64,000 bases of DNA from Nothophaeocryptopus gaeumannii (lineage: Eukaryota > Ascomycota > Dothideomycetes > Mycosphaerellales > Mycosphaerellaceae), in the NCBI GenBank assembly GCA_031771865.1, contig JASISA010000009.1:434001-498000 (forward strand). The letters are read 5' to 3'. Below the pieces are notes generated by a model that was not told the origin of the DNA, made no database searches, and saw only the letters and a program-made list of their open reading frames with translations. Shown here piece after piece: positions 23,391 to 34,777 of the stretch (the first letter of the stretch is position 1; the number at the start of each line of letters is the position of its first letter). The position numbers were made by a program, and so were the translations under genes.

Positions 23391-23683
23391 GTCACAAGGG
23401 AGACAATGCAGAACAAAGGGCAGCACAAGCATCGCATGTACTCCATGCAGTGCGCTCGGCAGTCGCGAGGTGCCACGCCCGTCAGACGAGGTACAAGAGT
23501 ACACACCGCCACCTTGCCTGCTGTGGTCTACGCTCTTCACAAATCCTTCCATGCGGTAGCACATTCGGCTATACAGTACTAGGTCATAAATTCGAGCCTT
23601 GTGCGCTTTAACGTGCCAAAACTAACCTATATTTACTTCACGAAGTCTCAAGAAAATCATTCATAACTCCATTTGCTATGCTA

Positions 23684-23830
23684 GGCCGTCCGTTTCGTCA
23701 TGATAGAACGCATCAAGAACCCTCCTCATGAGTGCGTGATGGCGTTCGGTATGAAGGTGCGCAAAAGCCCACCCCATCCGCTCATCATGCCATTCGTAAG
23801 AAAATGCGCAAAGCAGCCTCCTCATAATGC
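23684..23830. repeat. Three decayed repeats of about 48-51 bp
   Basis: Each copy contains a (C)ATTCGT/CGTTCGG-like core, then a CGCA(A/T)-(A)AA element, and ends in CC(T/A)CC(T/C)CAT. Read on the minus strand they give a repeated 16-17-residue pattern (MRRLLCAFSYEW.., GWAFAHLHTERH.., MRRVLDAFYHDE..). Probably another degraded repeat-protein fragment. Confidence 0.4.
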
Positions 23831-23975
23831 CAAACGCCGGTTTCTTTCTACTGTTTCGTCGTGTCATCCGCCATCGTACCACTCTCCTCACCCTCCTCCT
23901 CTCTCTCTTCACTCTGATCAAGCTCGATCAAATTTCTCCCCTCCTCATCCTCTTCCTTGACATCCAGCGTGCTTC

Positions 23976-26510
23976 CTACTTCTTTAAGTCTTTACTCAAC
24001 TGCTTACTCCAAAGCTTCACATACTTCCCCTCCCTCTTCCTGAACAACTCCTCATGCGTTCCCCTCTCCACGATACACCCATCCTGAATCACCAATATGA
24101 TATCCGCATGTTGGATCGTGCTCAACCTGTGTGCAACAATAAACGTCGTCCGGTCAGCTGTGAGCCGCTTGAATGCGTCTTGGATGAGGGATTCGGTCTC
24201 CGCGTCGATCATGGATGTCGCTTCGTCTAAGAGGACAATTTTCGGTTGGCGGAGGATGGCGCGGGCGATGGCGACGCGTTGCAGCTCGCCGCCTGAGAGT
24301 TTGACGCCGCGCTCGCCGACCATGGCTTTATAGCCATCCGGGAAGGATTCAATCTTATCATGAACAGCAGCTGCTCGGCAAGCATCCTTGACCTCCTCAT
24401 CCGTAGCATCTAGACGGGCGTACCGGATGTTGTCCATGATAGAGACGTTGAAGAGAGATGGATCTTGGGGGACCATGCCGAATGCTTCGCGGAGGCTGTC
24501 GAGTGTTACGTCTCGGATATCCTGGCCGTCGATGCGGATGGCACCGTTGAGGACGTCGTAGTAGCGGTAGAGAAGTTTGAGGATCGTAGACTTGCCTCCG
24601 CCTGTCTCGCCGACCAGCGCGACGGTCTGGCCAGGCTTAACGGTGAAGTTGATGTCCCTGAGTGTCGACTTGCGCGGGTCATACTGAAAGTCGACATGTT
24701 CGAACGAGACTTCGCCAGCGCTGACTTCGATGTCCTTGGCGCCTGGAGAATCGACTACCGTCGGCTTGGTGGTGAGCAGTTGCAGCAAGCGCTCAGAGTC
24801 GATCATCATCGAGGATACCTTGCGTACAGAGTAGGAGACATTCATCAGCGGCCACTCAATCGATCGCCAGTAGCTGAGTAGAGTAACAAAATTACCGACA
24901 GAAGCAGATCCCTGCGAGACCCGGTACGCTGCAAGCGTAATTGCAATCAGACGTCCAACCAACAGGATGAAGCCTTGTGAGCCAGCGCCGAGGTAGTATG
25001 CCAGGTAATAATGCCACTCTGCCCTGTTGAATGCATCGACAACGCCACTGTATCGCTCAGACTCGTAATTGCCCCTGTTGAAATGCGAGACCGTCTGCCA
25101 GTTATTGATTGCCTTGCCCTGGACCTTGGACTCGTCGCGCCATGCAGTGTTGAACTTACGGCGTCGCTTCACGCTCCAGGACGTGACTTTAGCTCCGACC
25201 CAGACGTAGCAGAAGCCAACGACAGATAGAATCATAGCCATGTAGATGTCGAACAGCATTGAGACATAGACGAATGCCAGTCCCAGATCGAAGAACATCG
25301 GCACGACTTCGAAAAGGAAGAAGTCAATCAGGTCCTGGAGCTGTGTTCCCTGGTCGATAGCTCGAATGAGCTCGCCCGAGTTCTTGTCGTTATGGAAGTC
25401 CATTGATAACCCCATGACGTGCGAGAATGCAGCCGTGGTGATGGCTTTGTGGCCATATTGATTTATTGGCATCTGCGCAACAGATTTGATCGTCTTAACC
25501 CCTGCGCTGGAGTCAAGAGCTGCGAGCAGCATCCAAAAGCCAACAGCGGCCCAAGGCATGACACCCGTACCGACTGCAGAAGTAAGCTCCGTGGTCAGAA
25601 TACCAAGCTGTCGTGGTATCAAGATGACGAGCGCTCGCTCGACCGCCATGATCAGTCCGACGATGACGAAGCAGGCCTGCACCAGTCGATCCTTTCGGGG
25701 AATCAGCATGTGCAGGAAGATCTTGAACTCCTTCAAATAATTGAACCAGTTGCCGGACGCTTTCAGTCGTTCTTGCTGTTGCTTCTTGAGCTCTCGGTCC
25801 CGCTCCGGCTCGTCGCTATCCGAATCGGGCTCATAATCCTCATCTGATGCGCCGTCGCCGGCAGCCTCTTCTCGTGAGAACAAACTATCTCTCGGCGAGT
25901 TCGATGACTTTGGCGCTGGAGTGTTGCCGTTGCCATTGGCATGAAGAAGGGCCTCGCTCTCATCGTCCAGCTTGACGCTTTGGCTTCGATCTTGGAGCGC
26001 GAAGAATGCTGTGATCAAAAAGAGGACCAACAGACATGCGAGTCGCACGATGCAAAGGATCGCTCGCGCCTTGGAAAATGCATCTCTTGGAAACCCGCCT
26101 GTCGCTTCCAGTACCAGTAGAGGGATTTCAAATGCCATCGAGACAAGCCAAGCGCCCATGTATGGATGCCATATTGGAGTCGCGTTTTGTGTGATGCCCA
26201 GCTCGAGGGAGCCGTGGACGACGAGAGTGAGTGCGAGGTAGACGACAAAGTCCTTTGGGGCATACCATCCAGTAACCCATACAGCCTGTGATACGATTGC
26301 GATGATTTCAGCAATTATCGTCGCTACGACGCTCCCTTGGAACGCAATGGCGGTCCATCTCCTCGATTTCACCCCTGCTCTTCTCGATGGTTGTGTGAGG
26401 ACGCAGGCAGCGATTGTCTTGGCAGAAACGAAATACGCCGCTGTGGCTATCGGCGCGGAGTAGTGTAACGCTGCAAGAGCAGCTGTTGTTGTGTTCGATG
26501 CTGCGAGCAT
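23976..26510 (-). CDS. HMT1-type vacuolar half ABC transporter
   Basis: Single-exon gene, 844 residues from the first in-frame ATG at 26510. An N-terminal extra membrane domain of about five helices is followed by an acidic, Ser-rich linker. Then come an ABC exporter transmembrane domain (about residues 260-570) and one nucleotide-binding domain. ATPase motifs: Walker A GETGGGKST at about residue 633, signature LSGGELQR at about 737, Walker B IVLLDEAT at about 757, and the H-loop VAHRLST. This half-size layout is that of fission-yeast Hmt1 and metazoan ABCB6/HMT-1, which move phytochelatin- or glutathione-linked metals (or related conjugates) into vacuoles. Substrate here is inferred only from the family. 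It probably works as a homodimer in the vacuolar membrane. Confidence 0.9.
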   Translation of the reverse strand: MLAASNTTTAALAALHYSAPIATAAYFVSAKTIAACVLTQPSRRAGVKSRRWTAIAFQGSVVATIIAEIIAIVSQAVWVTGWYAPKDFVVYLALTLVVHGSLELGITQNATPIWHPYMGAWLVSMAFEIPLLVLEATGGFPRDAFSKARAILCIVRLACLLVLFLITAFFALQDRSQSVKLDDESEALLHANGNGNTPAPKSSNSPRDSLFSREEAAGDGASDEDYEPDSDSDEPERDRELKKQQQERLKASGNWFNYLKEFKIFLHMLIPRKDRLVQACFVIVGLIMAVERALVILIPRQLGILTTELTSAVGTGVMPWAAVGFWMLLAALDSSAGVKTIKSVAQMPINQYGHKAITTAAFSHVMGLSMDFHNDKNSGELIRAIDQGTQLQDLIDFFLFEVVPMFFDLGLAFVYVSMLFDIYMAMILSVVGFCYVWVGAKVTSWSVKRRRKFNTAWRDESKVQGKAINNWQTVSHFNRGNYESERYSGVVDAFNRAEWHYYLAYYLGAGSQGFILLVGRLIAITLAAYRVSQGSASVGNFVTLLSYWRSIEWPLMNVSYSVRKVSSMMIDSERLLQLLTTKPTVVDSPGAKDIEVSAGEVSFEHVDFQYDPRKSTLRDINFTVKPGQTVALVGETGGGKSTILKLLYRYYDVLNGAIRIDGQDIRDVTLDSLREAFGMVPQDPSLFNVSIMDNIRYARLDATDEEVKDACRAAAVHDKIESFPDGYKAMVGERGVKLSGGELQRVAIARAILRQPKIVLLDEATSMIDAETESLIQDAFKRLTADRTTFIVAHRLSTIQHADIILVIQDGCIVERGTHEELFRKREGKYVKLWSKQLSKDLKK

Positions 26511-28401
26511 GCTGTAGCCGGCCGTCGTGCAAGTATCAGTTGTTGTAGATGCCAATGCGAGACGCTGTTGTGATGGTGTTCTTTCCTATATGGTGGCGCC
26601 CGGCGTTTGTTTGATGAGTCTTGGAGTCGGCGATGCCTGATTGCGCTAGGCAGCACTGCTGTTTCTTTCTCCAATTCCTGCAGACTACACCGTGGATGTT
26701 GGCGGCATCATGATAAGTGAGGTCCAAATTGACTTTACAGGTATCGAAGTAGCCAGATCAGTGACTTTTTCAGTCAGAGCCGTCGTTAAGTGTGCAATAG
26801 GATTTCAACAGTGCGGTCCAGATGCTGTGGCGAGGCTCGTTTGTCTCTCCGATGAGCAAACAAAGCTGGTTTTTATTGCTCTGACTCCTACCTGCACAGT
26901 ACACCGGTGTTCACGATGGCAACAGAACCTGGAGCAGGCGGACTTACTACTGCGAGGCCAAAAGGCTGAATACCATGGATCAGTCGCACAGACTACGGAC
27001 ATGCTGCAGTCTGATGACATTCCGCCACCATAGTCCTAGCATATGAACGTCGAGATGGTAGCGGTGACTCTATACCGGGGGCTTGGCTGGTATATGATTG
27101 CTGCGTAGGCTAGTATGCGCAGTCACCGTAAAGAGGCCTAGAGCCAGTCATCTCAATGCCGCCCGCTCTGCCCTCCCACAGATCTTCATGTCAACCACGT
27201 GGCCATAGCCATTGTTTGCCATTCTGTTGTACAGTGCCATGGTGGCAAGCAAGGTCGAAGAAGACGGTGTGTCGCGCAGAAGCTCGTAGGGTCTCGCCTG
27301 CGTAGCGGTGTGCGTAGAGGAGTAGCAACGTGTTGAAATATGTCGAACGCAGTGGCAGCAAGAAAGAGTAAGTGTGTTATAGAAGTCTAAGTACAACCTG
27401 CGCCTAGAGACCCTTTTTGATCTCCTGCACTAGCGTGTGCACGTGCGCTCAGTACTGCTCCTTTAACACAACGGATGGAGAAAGTGCACCGCAATCTCGA
27501 ACCCATGGCATGGCATGGCATGGCGGGCTGGATGATGACCCGGCAAGTCGCATTGCTGCGCCTCTCGTATAGTAGACAGTCAAAGTCGTGGGCCTCTTCC
27601 CCAGCTGCGTAAGGCTAGAGTAGATGATGGCGCAGGCCTTCTCTTCGGTATCGCCGTCCTTTCAGCCCATCACTGTCGGCTGTGCGTTGGGAGGCAAACG
27701 ACGTCCATCTGTGCCTGCAATGTCACGGTGCTGAGTACATTCATGAGGCAGAAGTGATGTTGGGAAAGAAGGGAGGGAGGTTGAGGTGACAAATTCTGCT
27801 CACCAGAGATGTGGAGTGGCTGACAGGCGGGGCATCCAGGATTCGGCTCCACCAACACGGCTCTGGTACCGCCTCCTCTCCGCCTCTGTTTCAGAGTCTT
27901 TGACCTCACTTCGTCAAGGAGTTTGACCGGGTACTATCAATTTTGAAGAAGACGGAAATACGGAAGAATTTGAAGAATCCGAACTTTTTTCCGGGCCTCG
28001 AGGCCATATAATACATACCTGAAGCGATGCGAACCTCCGGCTCTGCGAAGGCCGCCCAAGAGAGTCGCTTCATATCCCATCCCACCATGCATATGCCGTG
28101 CTTCATTCCGGCCATGCTCTATGAGGCGCCGACGCCGCACAGACAAGTCCCGGACGGGCCGAGGACCTCTCCCTAATCCCGATGAACGGTTTCGCGAAGC
28201 AGCGCCGGACACATGCCATCGTCTATTGTACAGTCGTCTCCCATAATAATATCCGTCTTTCGTGCCGTCTAGCCGAATCCCAATGCAAAGAGCGCACATC
28301 GAAGGAAATATACCGCTGGAAACCAAAAATGCAAGCGCTGTCGCTATGCAAATGCCAGGCATGGAAACCATCTCTATGCGAGGCAAGAGATGTCGGCGTT
28401 T
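26511..28401. other. Intergenic region, 1.9 kb
   Basis: The region upstream of the ABC transporter and downstream of the GT2 gene. No recognisable coding region. A short pentanucleotide repeat (GGCAT, about four units) lies at 27502-27525. The stretch is long for this gene density, so a fast-evolving or lost gene cannot be excluded. Confidence 0.4.
27502..27525. repeat. Short (GGCAT)n pentanucleotide repeat
   Basis: About four GGCAT units in a row in the intergenic region upstream of the ABC transporter. Confidence 0.7.
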
Positions 28402-29980
28402 TCAGGAGCTTCGCAGCAGCAGGGACGCTGTCTCATCGTCTGTGTACTCCGCGGGGAAGCTGGTCGTCGCCTTTCTCATGTACGAAACTTGGGCGAGCTG
28501 TTGATCCTCAGCGGCCACGGAGACACCGAAGTAATCATCGCCGACCTTGATGTGGCCGGGTGTCGGCTCGTGGTAGCCATCGCGCATGTCCTACAACGAG
28601 TTAGTTCGCAGAGTCAGCAATCTTGTCTGGATTAGAACTCACCATCGCGTCCTGGAGTACTTCAACGACCCCCTCCTTCTCGACCCTCGTCTCCTCCAGC
28701 TTCTTCAGGTCCTTGCCACCCCAGTGGGTCTGGGTCATGGTGAAGAGGCCGTAGATGTTCATGAAGCCGTGGATATACGAAAAGACCATGAGAAGCGGGA
28801 TCCACTTCGTGTCCTGCGGGTACTGGACGAAGTGTGGGATCATCTTAAGGTTTTTGGTGAAGAAGATCCACATCAAGAAGAGGGTGTAGGCTGGAATAGC
28901 CCAGGAAGAACCGCCGACTGCCATCGCCAAGGAGACCCACATCAGACCCTCCCAAAAGAAGGCCGGAGTCTGCCACTGGCCGACGTAGATGACATAAAAG
29001 CCCCAGAAGTACTTCAACGAGCGCCAGTACGTCTCGTTCTCCATGACGATGAGGTTTCCGCGCCAGTGGGCACGGATCCAGCGCATGCACTGGGCGAGGT
29101 ATTTACGGTCACCCTCAACAGTCGTCTCTAGGGTCGAGCGAGGATCGAACTGGATGCGAATGCCCCAGCCGTTCTTGTAGACATACCTAGTCAGGCACTT
29201 GTCATCGTCACTGTTGAGAGGCTTGCCGCGCCAGGTGTCATGCGTGAAGTAATATGTGAAGTCGTCATTCTGGAGGATTGACGTTCGGTAGGCTGCTGTA
29301 CGTCCTGACAAGGTCGAAATGGATCCGTCAATGGCGTTTGTTGCGCAATTATTCCAGACTCGGCGCTCGAGGTACGATATGCCCAGGATGTTCCACGCGG
29401 TTGGCTTCTCAAGTCGGCGGACTCTCTGGCGGGTACCACCAGCTCCAACAATTGGATCCTCGAACACGGCCAGAAGGTACTTGAGGTAATCGGCGGATGG
29501 CCAGGAGACGTCGTCGTCAGCGAACACAGAGATTGAGGTCTTCATGTGTTGCAAGGCTTCCAAGATCTGGGTCCGCTTGTTGAACTCTGACACTCCAAGA
29601 ACCTGGATCGTAGGAGCAGAAAAGCTGGCGTGCGCTGAATCCCGGAGATTCGCTGGATCCAGGTTCTCTGCGATGATAGGGCGCTTGATGCCTGTAGCAA
29701 TGCACTCCTTTACCAGCTCGACATTGTCGTTATTAGTGACGATGAACACCGCAGCAGGGTTGTTCTCGAGGATCCGCTGAATCGATTTGATGTGTTCCAT
29801 CGGCTCCTTGAACGTTGTGGGAATGATGACAGTCACATCCTTCGAAGTGTAGGCTGGCTCATCTGGGACTGGTGTTGCTTTGAAATTGCGGTATGTCCAG
29901 ATTGAGACGAGGGTGCGAGCGTAGCGGAAAACAAAGACTGTAGTGAAGAAGGGGAGTCCTACCTTGGTAGCGATGGTCAT
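28402..29980 (-). CDS. GT2: Family 2 glycosyltransferase (hyphal-growth GT2)
   Basis: Two exons, 29980-28643 and 28590-28402, with a 52-nt intron (GTGAGT donor, ACTAAC branch, TAG acceptor), encode 508 residues. Reading through the intron would give a shorter, false end. One membrane helix lies near the N-terminus, then a cytosolic GT-A domain with VTVIIPT, FADDDVSW (about residue 150), DDDKCLTRY and the QCMRW motif (about residue 297) of processive synthases. Several C-terminal helices (WGFYVIYVG.., LFLMWIFF) follow. The type matches the GT2 shown in Zymoseptoria tritici and Fusarium graminearum to be needed for hyphal extension on solid surfaces and for infection. The polymer made is not established. 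The start is the first in-frame ATG; an upstream exon is possible. Confidence 0.88.
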
Positions 29981-30935
29981 GCTGGAAGCTCCTGCAGCCT
30001 GGGCAGCGCTGGTGGCTAGATGACCGACGGTGCTCGACGTCGTAGTGGTGTAGATTGTAGTAAAGACTAGAGCAATGCCTCGATGCAGAGTTGCAGTTGT
30101 TGTCGTCGCTAGAATAAGCGTACCGGGTGAGCTGACCGAGGCGTTGAGGCTTTCTGAGCTGTGTATAAGGGTATGTATCGAGATATATGTCGTCGAGATC
30201 GAGTGCGTTACACACGACCAGACACCGAGTTGCTTTGTCTCCTTGCACAAACACGATCACGCAGGCGCTTTGAACCTCACGCGCGAGCCCTTGTGCGGAA
30301 TCACAAGAGGATTGTATGGAGGGTGCCGCTGAAAGGCAGCTGCGGCAATGCGATTGTGTGGTGAAGGGTGTTTCTACGGTCAGGGGCGGGCAGTCAAAGT
30401 GCAATGGCTCGAGGAGGATATCGAAGAGGCCGGCGGCTTTGACAGTCCTGTCGATACCTCGAGGTTGACGATCTGTTGCTGAAAGAAAGGACGCGCTGGA
30501 GGCAATGCGGTTGTTATTATGGAGAGGTGTGGTGGAAGCGGAGTGTTGAAGAGGGTGTTTGTGTGTGTGTGGAGGTTGGTCGTGGTATGAGACAAGCACA
30601 CCGATCGATGGCCGCGGGTTTGATGTCCTCTAGCAGGTGAGTTTCTGCACGGACATGAAGCACTGGGCCTGTGCACTCTTCGCTCACCCGCTGGACGTGA
30701 AGAAAGCGCAAGAGTCTGCCATGTGATGGCCATGGATGTCGGAATTCAGGGGCACCAGCCAAAAGCACAGACGTTTTGGGCATATGATTGTCCGGCGGCA
30801 TGTCGCGCACGAGCGTCTTGACGAACATCGTTCGCAGAAGTCCCTTCTTTCTTTCCACAAGCACACTCCGAAGACAACAGCCATTCGTTGAAAAAGCACC
30901 ATCCAGAGTCGACCAACCCCAAGATCGCCGCGACG
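29981..30935. other. Divergent intergenic region
   Basis: About 950 bp between GT2 (-) and the small Cys-rich gene (+). It contains a Ser/Thr-rich open stretch on the minus strand without ATG, directly upstream of GT2, which may be leader sequence. A short GT run lies near 30550-30565. Confidence 0.4.
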
Positions 30936-31269
30936 ATGTGCAGGTACGAGCAGTACTACTCTTGCACCGGCTGCATCAAGCCACTGCAGACCGTCCAGAC
31001 ATCCTCATGCTTCTCTCCGTACATCATCAACAACCACTACTGTCGTCCGTTCGTTTGGATCATCACCGAAGGCCACAAGTGCCACTCTTGCACCATCCGG
31101 GAAGAAGAGTTGGAACGGGATCGATTCATAGCACCACCACCCCCCGAGAAGGGGCACGAGGTCCGTTGGTCGGGTTGGACGTAAGTCAATGGAGTAGAGC
31201 CAGACACCGAAGCATCCCACTGACAATTCCAGACGCATCGTCATGCCTAAGAGCTTGGGAGCGATCTGA
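30936..31269 (+). CDS. Small Cys-rich protein, unknown function
   Basis: Two exons, 30936-31180 and 31233-31269, joined by a 52-nt intron (GTAAGT donor, CTGAC branch, CCAG acceptor), give 93 residues. It starts MCRYEQYYSCTGC and has further Cys at about residues 25, 36, 50 and 53, with EGHKCHSC a likely metal-binding knuckle. There is no signal peptide, so the Cys probably bind zinc. A proline run and an acidic/basic helix follow. Many ascomycetes have small proteins that begin MC with a Cys/His pattern of this kind; their role is unknown. The splice site falls exactly where the open frame would otherwise end, which supports the model. Confidence 0.6.
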
Positions 31270-32049
31270 TTGTGTGACATCTCGGCTCGTGAGTTGTAAT
31301 TTCGACCGATCAAGACCGCGGCACCAGGCTGGCTTTCAAGAGCTGCCATTCGAGCAGAGGAAGACCGGGGAGACGAAGCGACTCATGGACGTCCTCACCC
31401 TCGGCCGCTAAAAGCTTTGGGGGCTCCAAGACGAAGGACCCCAGGGCCATCATTGAGTGAGGTCAGATGATGGTGGATCTTCCGGTGATTGCACGTTTTC
31501 AGCATCAGTAAGCAAGTATTAAAGATTCATTTCGATGTGTATATCGTTTTCGCCCTTCACATATCGTCAAAAAGTGATGCGATGGAGAGAATGTCTCCTT
31601 CAGATGCCAATTTGTAAGTCACCATGTTTGCTATATCTTAGATGTCTTTGAGTTGTGAGACAATGATTGAGACGTCTTGCAAACATCAGCATGTGAGCCT
31701 TGACGGAACAGGAAGGAGGGAGGTGAATGCTTCCTGGCTGCCAAGACCAATGGATGTGGAGGAGCCGATGCAGATGAGCCGGGGCCTTCTCCTTCGGCTG
31801 GTGGTCCGAATGTGGGACAACAACCCGATATCGAAGGGGTTTTGGTGGGGAAGAAGACCTCACGGTGGGCAGCATCGGCCAACCTTTCGACAAAACACCT
31901 TCAGAAACCGTGTCTCTCAACGATTCTTCACTTCTACCTGTCACGCGACTCTTTACGGTCTCTACTGAAATCTAGCATTCGAGCACGATCGCCGTATAAG
32001 GAATACTAGGAGAGCATCGAAACCGTTCAGGATAACGATACTTGGAGCT
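31270..32049. other. Intergenic, upstream of galactokinase
   Basis: This 780-bp stretch presumably holds the galactokinase promoter and the 3' end of the small gene. Two overlapping frames on opposite strands at 31600-31970 show no resemblance to known proteins. Confidence 0.45.
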
Positions 32050-33701
32050 ATGGACGTACCGACGACGAAGTCCTTAGCGGACATCTACCCAGAAGATGCT
32101 TTGAAGAGCCAGACTGCAAGATGGGACAAGTTATTTCAGTCGTTCAAGGATACATATGGCAAAAGCCCAGACTTCGTGAGCAGAAGTCCGGGCAGAGTGA
32201 ATATCATTGGCGAGGTATGAATACGAAGGGGCCATTAGCTATTGGACGAGGCCAATACTACACACTTAGAGGATACCTACTAAGCCTTGGACAGCATATT
32301 GACTACTCGCTCTACGAAGTCATTCCTATGGCAATCACAGCAGACGTCCTGCTAGCCGTTTCAGTGCACAAGAAAGAGGCCGGGCCCTCTACGATGCGCC
32401 TGACGAATGTACATCCTCAAAAGTTCGAGTCTCGAGAGTTTCAAATACCAGACACTGGCGACGTTCACATTGACTCCAGAACGCTAGAATGGACAAATTA
32501 CTTCAAGTCTGGCTTGCTAGGTGCCACAGAACTTCTCCGGAAGAAGTCGAAAGAGTTTAAGTGCAGTATAGGAATGGACATACTCGCAGACGGAACAGTA
32601 CCCTCAGGTGGTGGTCTCTCAAGCAGTGCAGCTTTCACATGTGCCAGCGCCTTGGCAGTCATGAAAGCGAATGGAGTTGAGAAAGTGGACAAGAAAGAGC
32701 TTGTCGAGCTCGCCATCGTCTCGGAGCGAAACGTGGGAGTCAACTCTGGAGGCATGGACCAAGCCGCTTCAGTCTTCCCACTACAAGGCTCTGCGTTATA
32801 CGTCTCATTCGTGCCCGAGCTCTCTGCGCAGAACATCGCTTTCCCAGAGCTCAAATCACCCCTAACCTTCGTCATCGCACAATCGTTCGTAGCAGCAGAC
32901 AAATACGTAACAGGGCCCGTGTGCTACAACCTGCGAGTCGTCGAAGTCACACTCGCAGCCCTCGTCCTCTCCAAGATCTTCGGCCTTTCATCCCTCCCCT
33001 CAGACGCCGGCCCTCTTGGCGTCTCTCTCCGAGGCTTTCACGACACCTACTTCCAAGAAAAAGAAGGCATCAAAAATAACCACGCTGTCTCCAAGCAAGA
33101 CTTCGCCCAACAACTCCAAGACCTCATCAGCAAAGTTGACCAATACCTCCCTCAAGAAGATGGTTACACTCGGCAACAAATGTCCGAAATCGTGGGAATA
33201 CCCATCGAGGAATTGGAGAAGAAATACATGACCAAATTTCCCATCCGCGCAGAGAAATTCAAACTCCGTCAAAGAGCCCTTCACGTCTTCAGCGAGGCCG
33301 CCCGTGTCCTCCAATTCCACGATCTCCTTCGGTCTCCACCACTTCAAAACGCGAAAGGCGAAGCAGAACTCCTTAAATCTCTCGGCGAACTCCTAAATGA
33401 CACTCAAGATTCCTGCCGCGATATCTATGAAAACTCCTGTCCTGAACTGGATGAGCTCTGTCAGCTCGCGAGATCAGCGGGCGCTTATGGAAGTCGATTG
33501 ACGGGTGCTGGATGGGGTGGCTGTAGTGTGCATTTGGTGCCGGAGGATAAGGTGGAAAAGGTCAAGGAGAAGTGGGTCAATGAGTATTATAAGAAGAAGT
33601 TTCCGGATATTGCGAAGGAGAAGTTGGAGGAGGCGATTGTTGTGAGTAAGCCGGGGAGTGGGAGCTCGGTCTTCGAGGTGGATGGTAGGGAAGCGGTATG
33701 A
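32050..33701 (+). CDS. GAL1: Galactokinase
   Basis: Phosphorylates alpha-D-galactose with ATP to galactose-1-phosphate, first step of the Leloir pathway, in the cytosol. Exons 32050-32214 and 32295-33701 with an 80-nt intron (GTATGA donor, ACAG acceptor) give 523 residues. GHMP-kinase motifs are all present: the substrate-binding SRSPGRVNIIGEHIDY at residues 44-60, where the intron splits the GE/HID sequence; the phosphate loop SGGGLSSSAAF at about 159; and LTGAGWGGCSV at about 456. NSGGMDQAAS carries the catalytic Asp. The length fits fungal Gal1 enzymes. No other Leloir gene is nearby, as usual for filamentous ascomycetes. The ATG begins a normal MDVPTTKSL-type leader. Confidence 0.95.
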
Positions 33702-33951
33702 AAAAGTTCCTGTGATTGCACGGAATATCATGACCGAGATGGTTGACATGGGTGAATGAAAAAGAACGATGAGCTCAGCGTGTGAGAATATGCTGACAGG
33801 GCTACATTTTGCACTGTCCTCTCGTGCTCAGGCTCAATTTCTACCAATCCGTAGCTGCTGCTGGCTCTCTTGGTTAACACTACCATGCAGACACCTTCTT
33901 CCATCTGTGCAACCGTAGACGATGATTCCAACATGGGGTCCTCATCGACGA

Positions 33952-34777
33952 CTAATCTCTCGGCTCTTGCTTGACCTGGACCGTCTCGCCTTCCGACTTC
34001 ACCTTTGGCTCTTTTGATTCCTGCTTGATACGAGCAGCCTCGCCTTGCGACTTCACCTCAGGCCGCAACATCTCCGCCACTGCTCTGTAAGCTCCGTTGT
34101 TCTCGCGGTGTGCCTTTGGGGCTAGCTCCAGAACCCTGTCCCTCGAAGCATCGACCCGTTTTCTCTTTTGGTTCTCTCGCTTCGTCGATCTTGCCGATTC
34201 TGCCAGTCTCTGCCATTGACGGTCTCGTCCTCGTTGGCGCTCGACCTGCTGGACGAGACGAACGAGATCTCTCGCGGTCTCTGGAGGTCAGCTGGTGCTG
34301 ATGATCCTCGGGCACGGATCGTGACATTAGATCAAACTTGCGGTTCTGGCTTCTCAGCCTCGCAGCTTCGGCCTCGGCTCTTGAGGGAAAGTGCTGTGAG
34401 GCTTGATCTAGCTGAGATTGATCGTCGAGTTGACGATGCTGCGGCTGCGGCTGCTGCTGCTGAGGTCGCCCTCCGGTGGAACTGGCATGTGCGCCACTTT
34501 GAATGCCCCCTCGTCCTCGTCCGCGAGCACGCCGTCCATGTCCCCGATTGTTGCCACGACCTCCTCCTCTACCTCTATTACCATGCCTAGCCAGGCTTTC
34601 AAGCGCTTGCTGTTGAGCAGCGAGGTTCCCAATTTGATGTTCAGTGAGGCGGGACTGCCCATCCAAGGCCTGGAGCTCGATGGTCGGCTGGCCCTGGTTA
34701 TTGATGTGTATGACACCGGTACTGTTGATGACCCCACCACTTCGCAATGTGAGTTTCAAGGAAGCTTGCGGAGGCAT
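33952..34777 (-). CDS. RGG-box protein with C-terminal helical part, exon structure unsure
   Basis: From the ATG at 34777 the frame begins MPPQASLKLTLRSGGV and then enters an RGG/RG-rich stretch (about residues 65-95), a Gln-rich run and an SR/DR-rich part. That frame stops at 34058. The neighbouring frame, from about 34285 to a TAG at 33952, reads as convincing helical coding sequence (ARDLVRLVQQVERQRG..., then RVLELAPKAHRENNGAYRAV). It ends in Lys/Glu repeats with VKQEP, which resembles a SUMO-site pattern. A CTGAC..CCAG acceptor sits at about 34283, so an intron probably joins the two parts, but I found no good donor. A 1-nt sequence error is the alternative. RGG proteins usually bind RNA; no specific function is assigned. 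Confidence 0.5.

Noticed and set aside
31600..31970. Overlapping frames of about 110 codons on both strands
   Set aside because: No family resemblance on either strand and no splice or promoter support.
34168..34590. 140-codon plus-strand frame opposite the RGG gene
   Set aside because: Antisense shadow of RGG/Gln repeats without a recognisable domain.
34408..34740. 110-codon minus-strand frame overlapping the RGG region (MVGSSTVPVSYTSITR..)
   Set aside because: It overlaps the RGG frame and its composition follows from the GC-rich repeats; no family resemblance.
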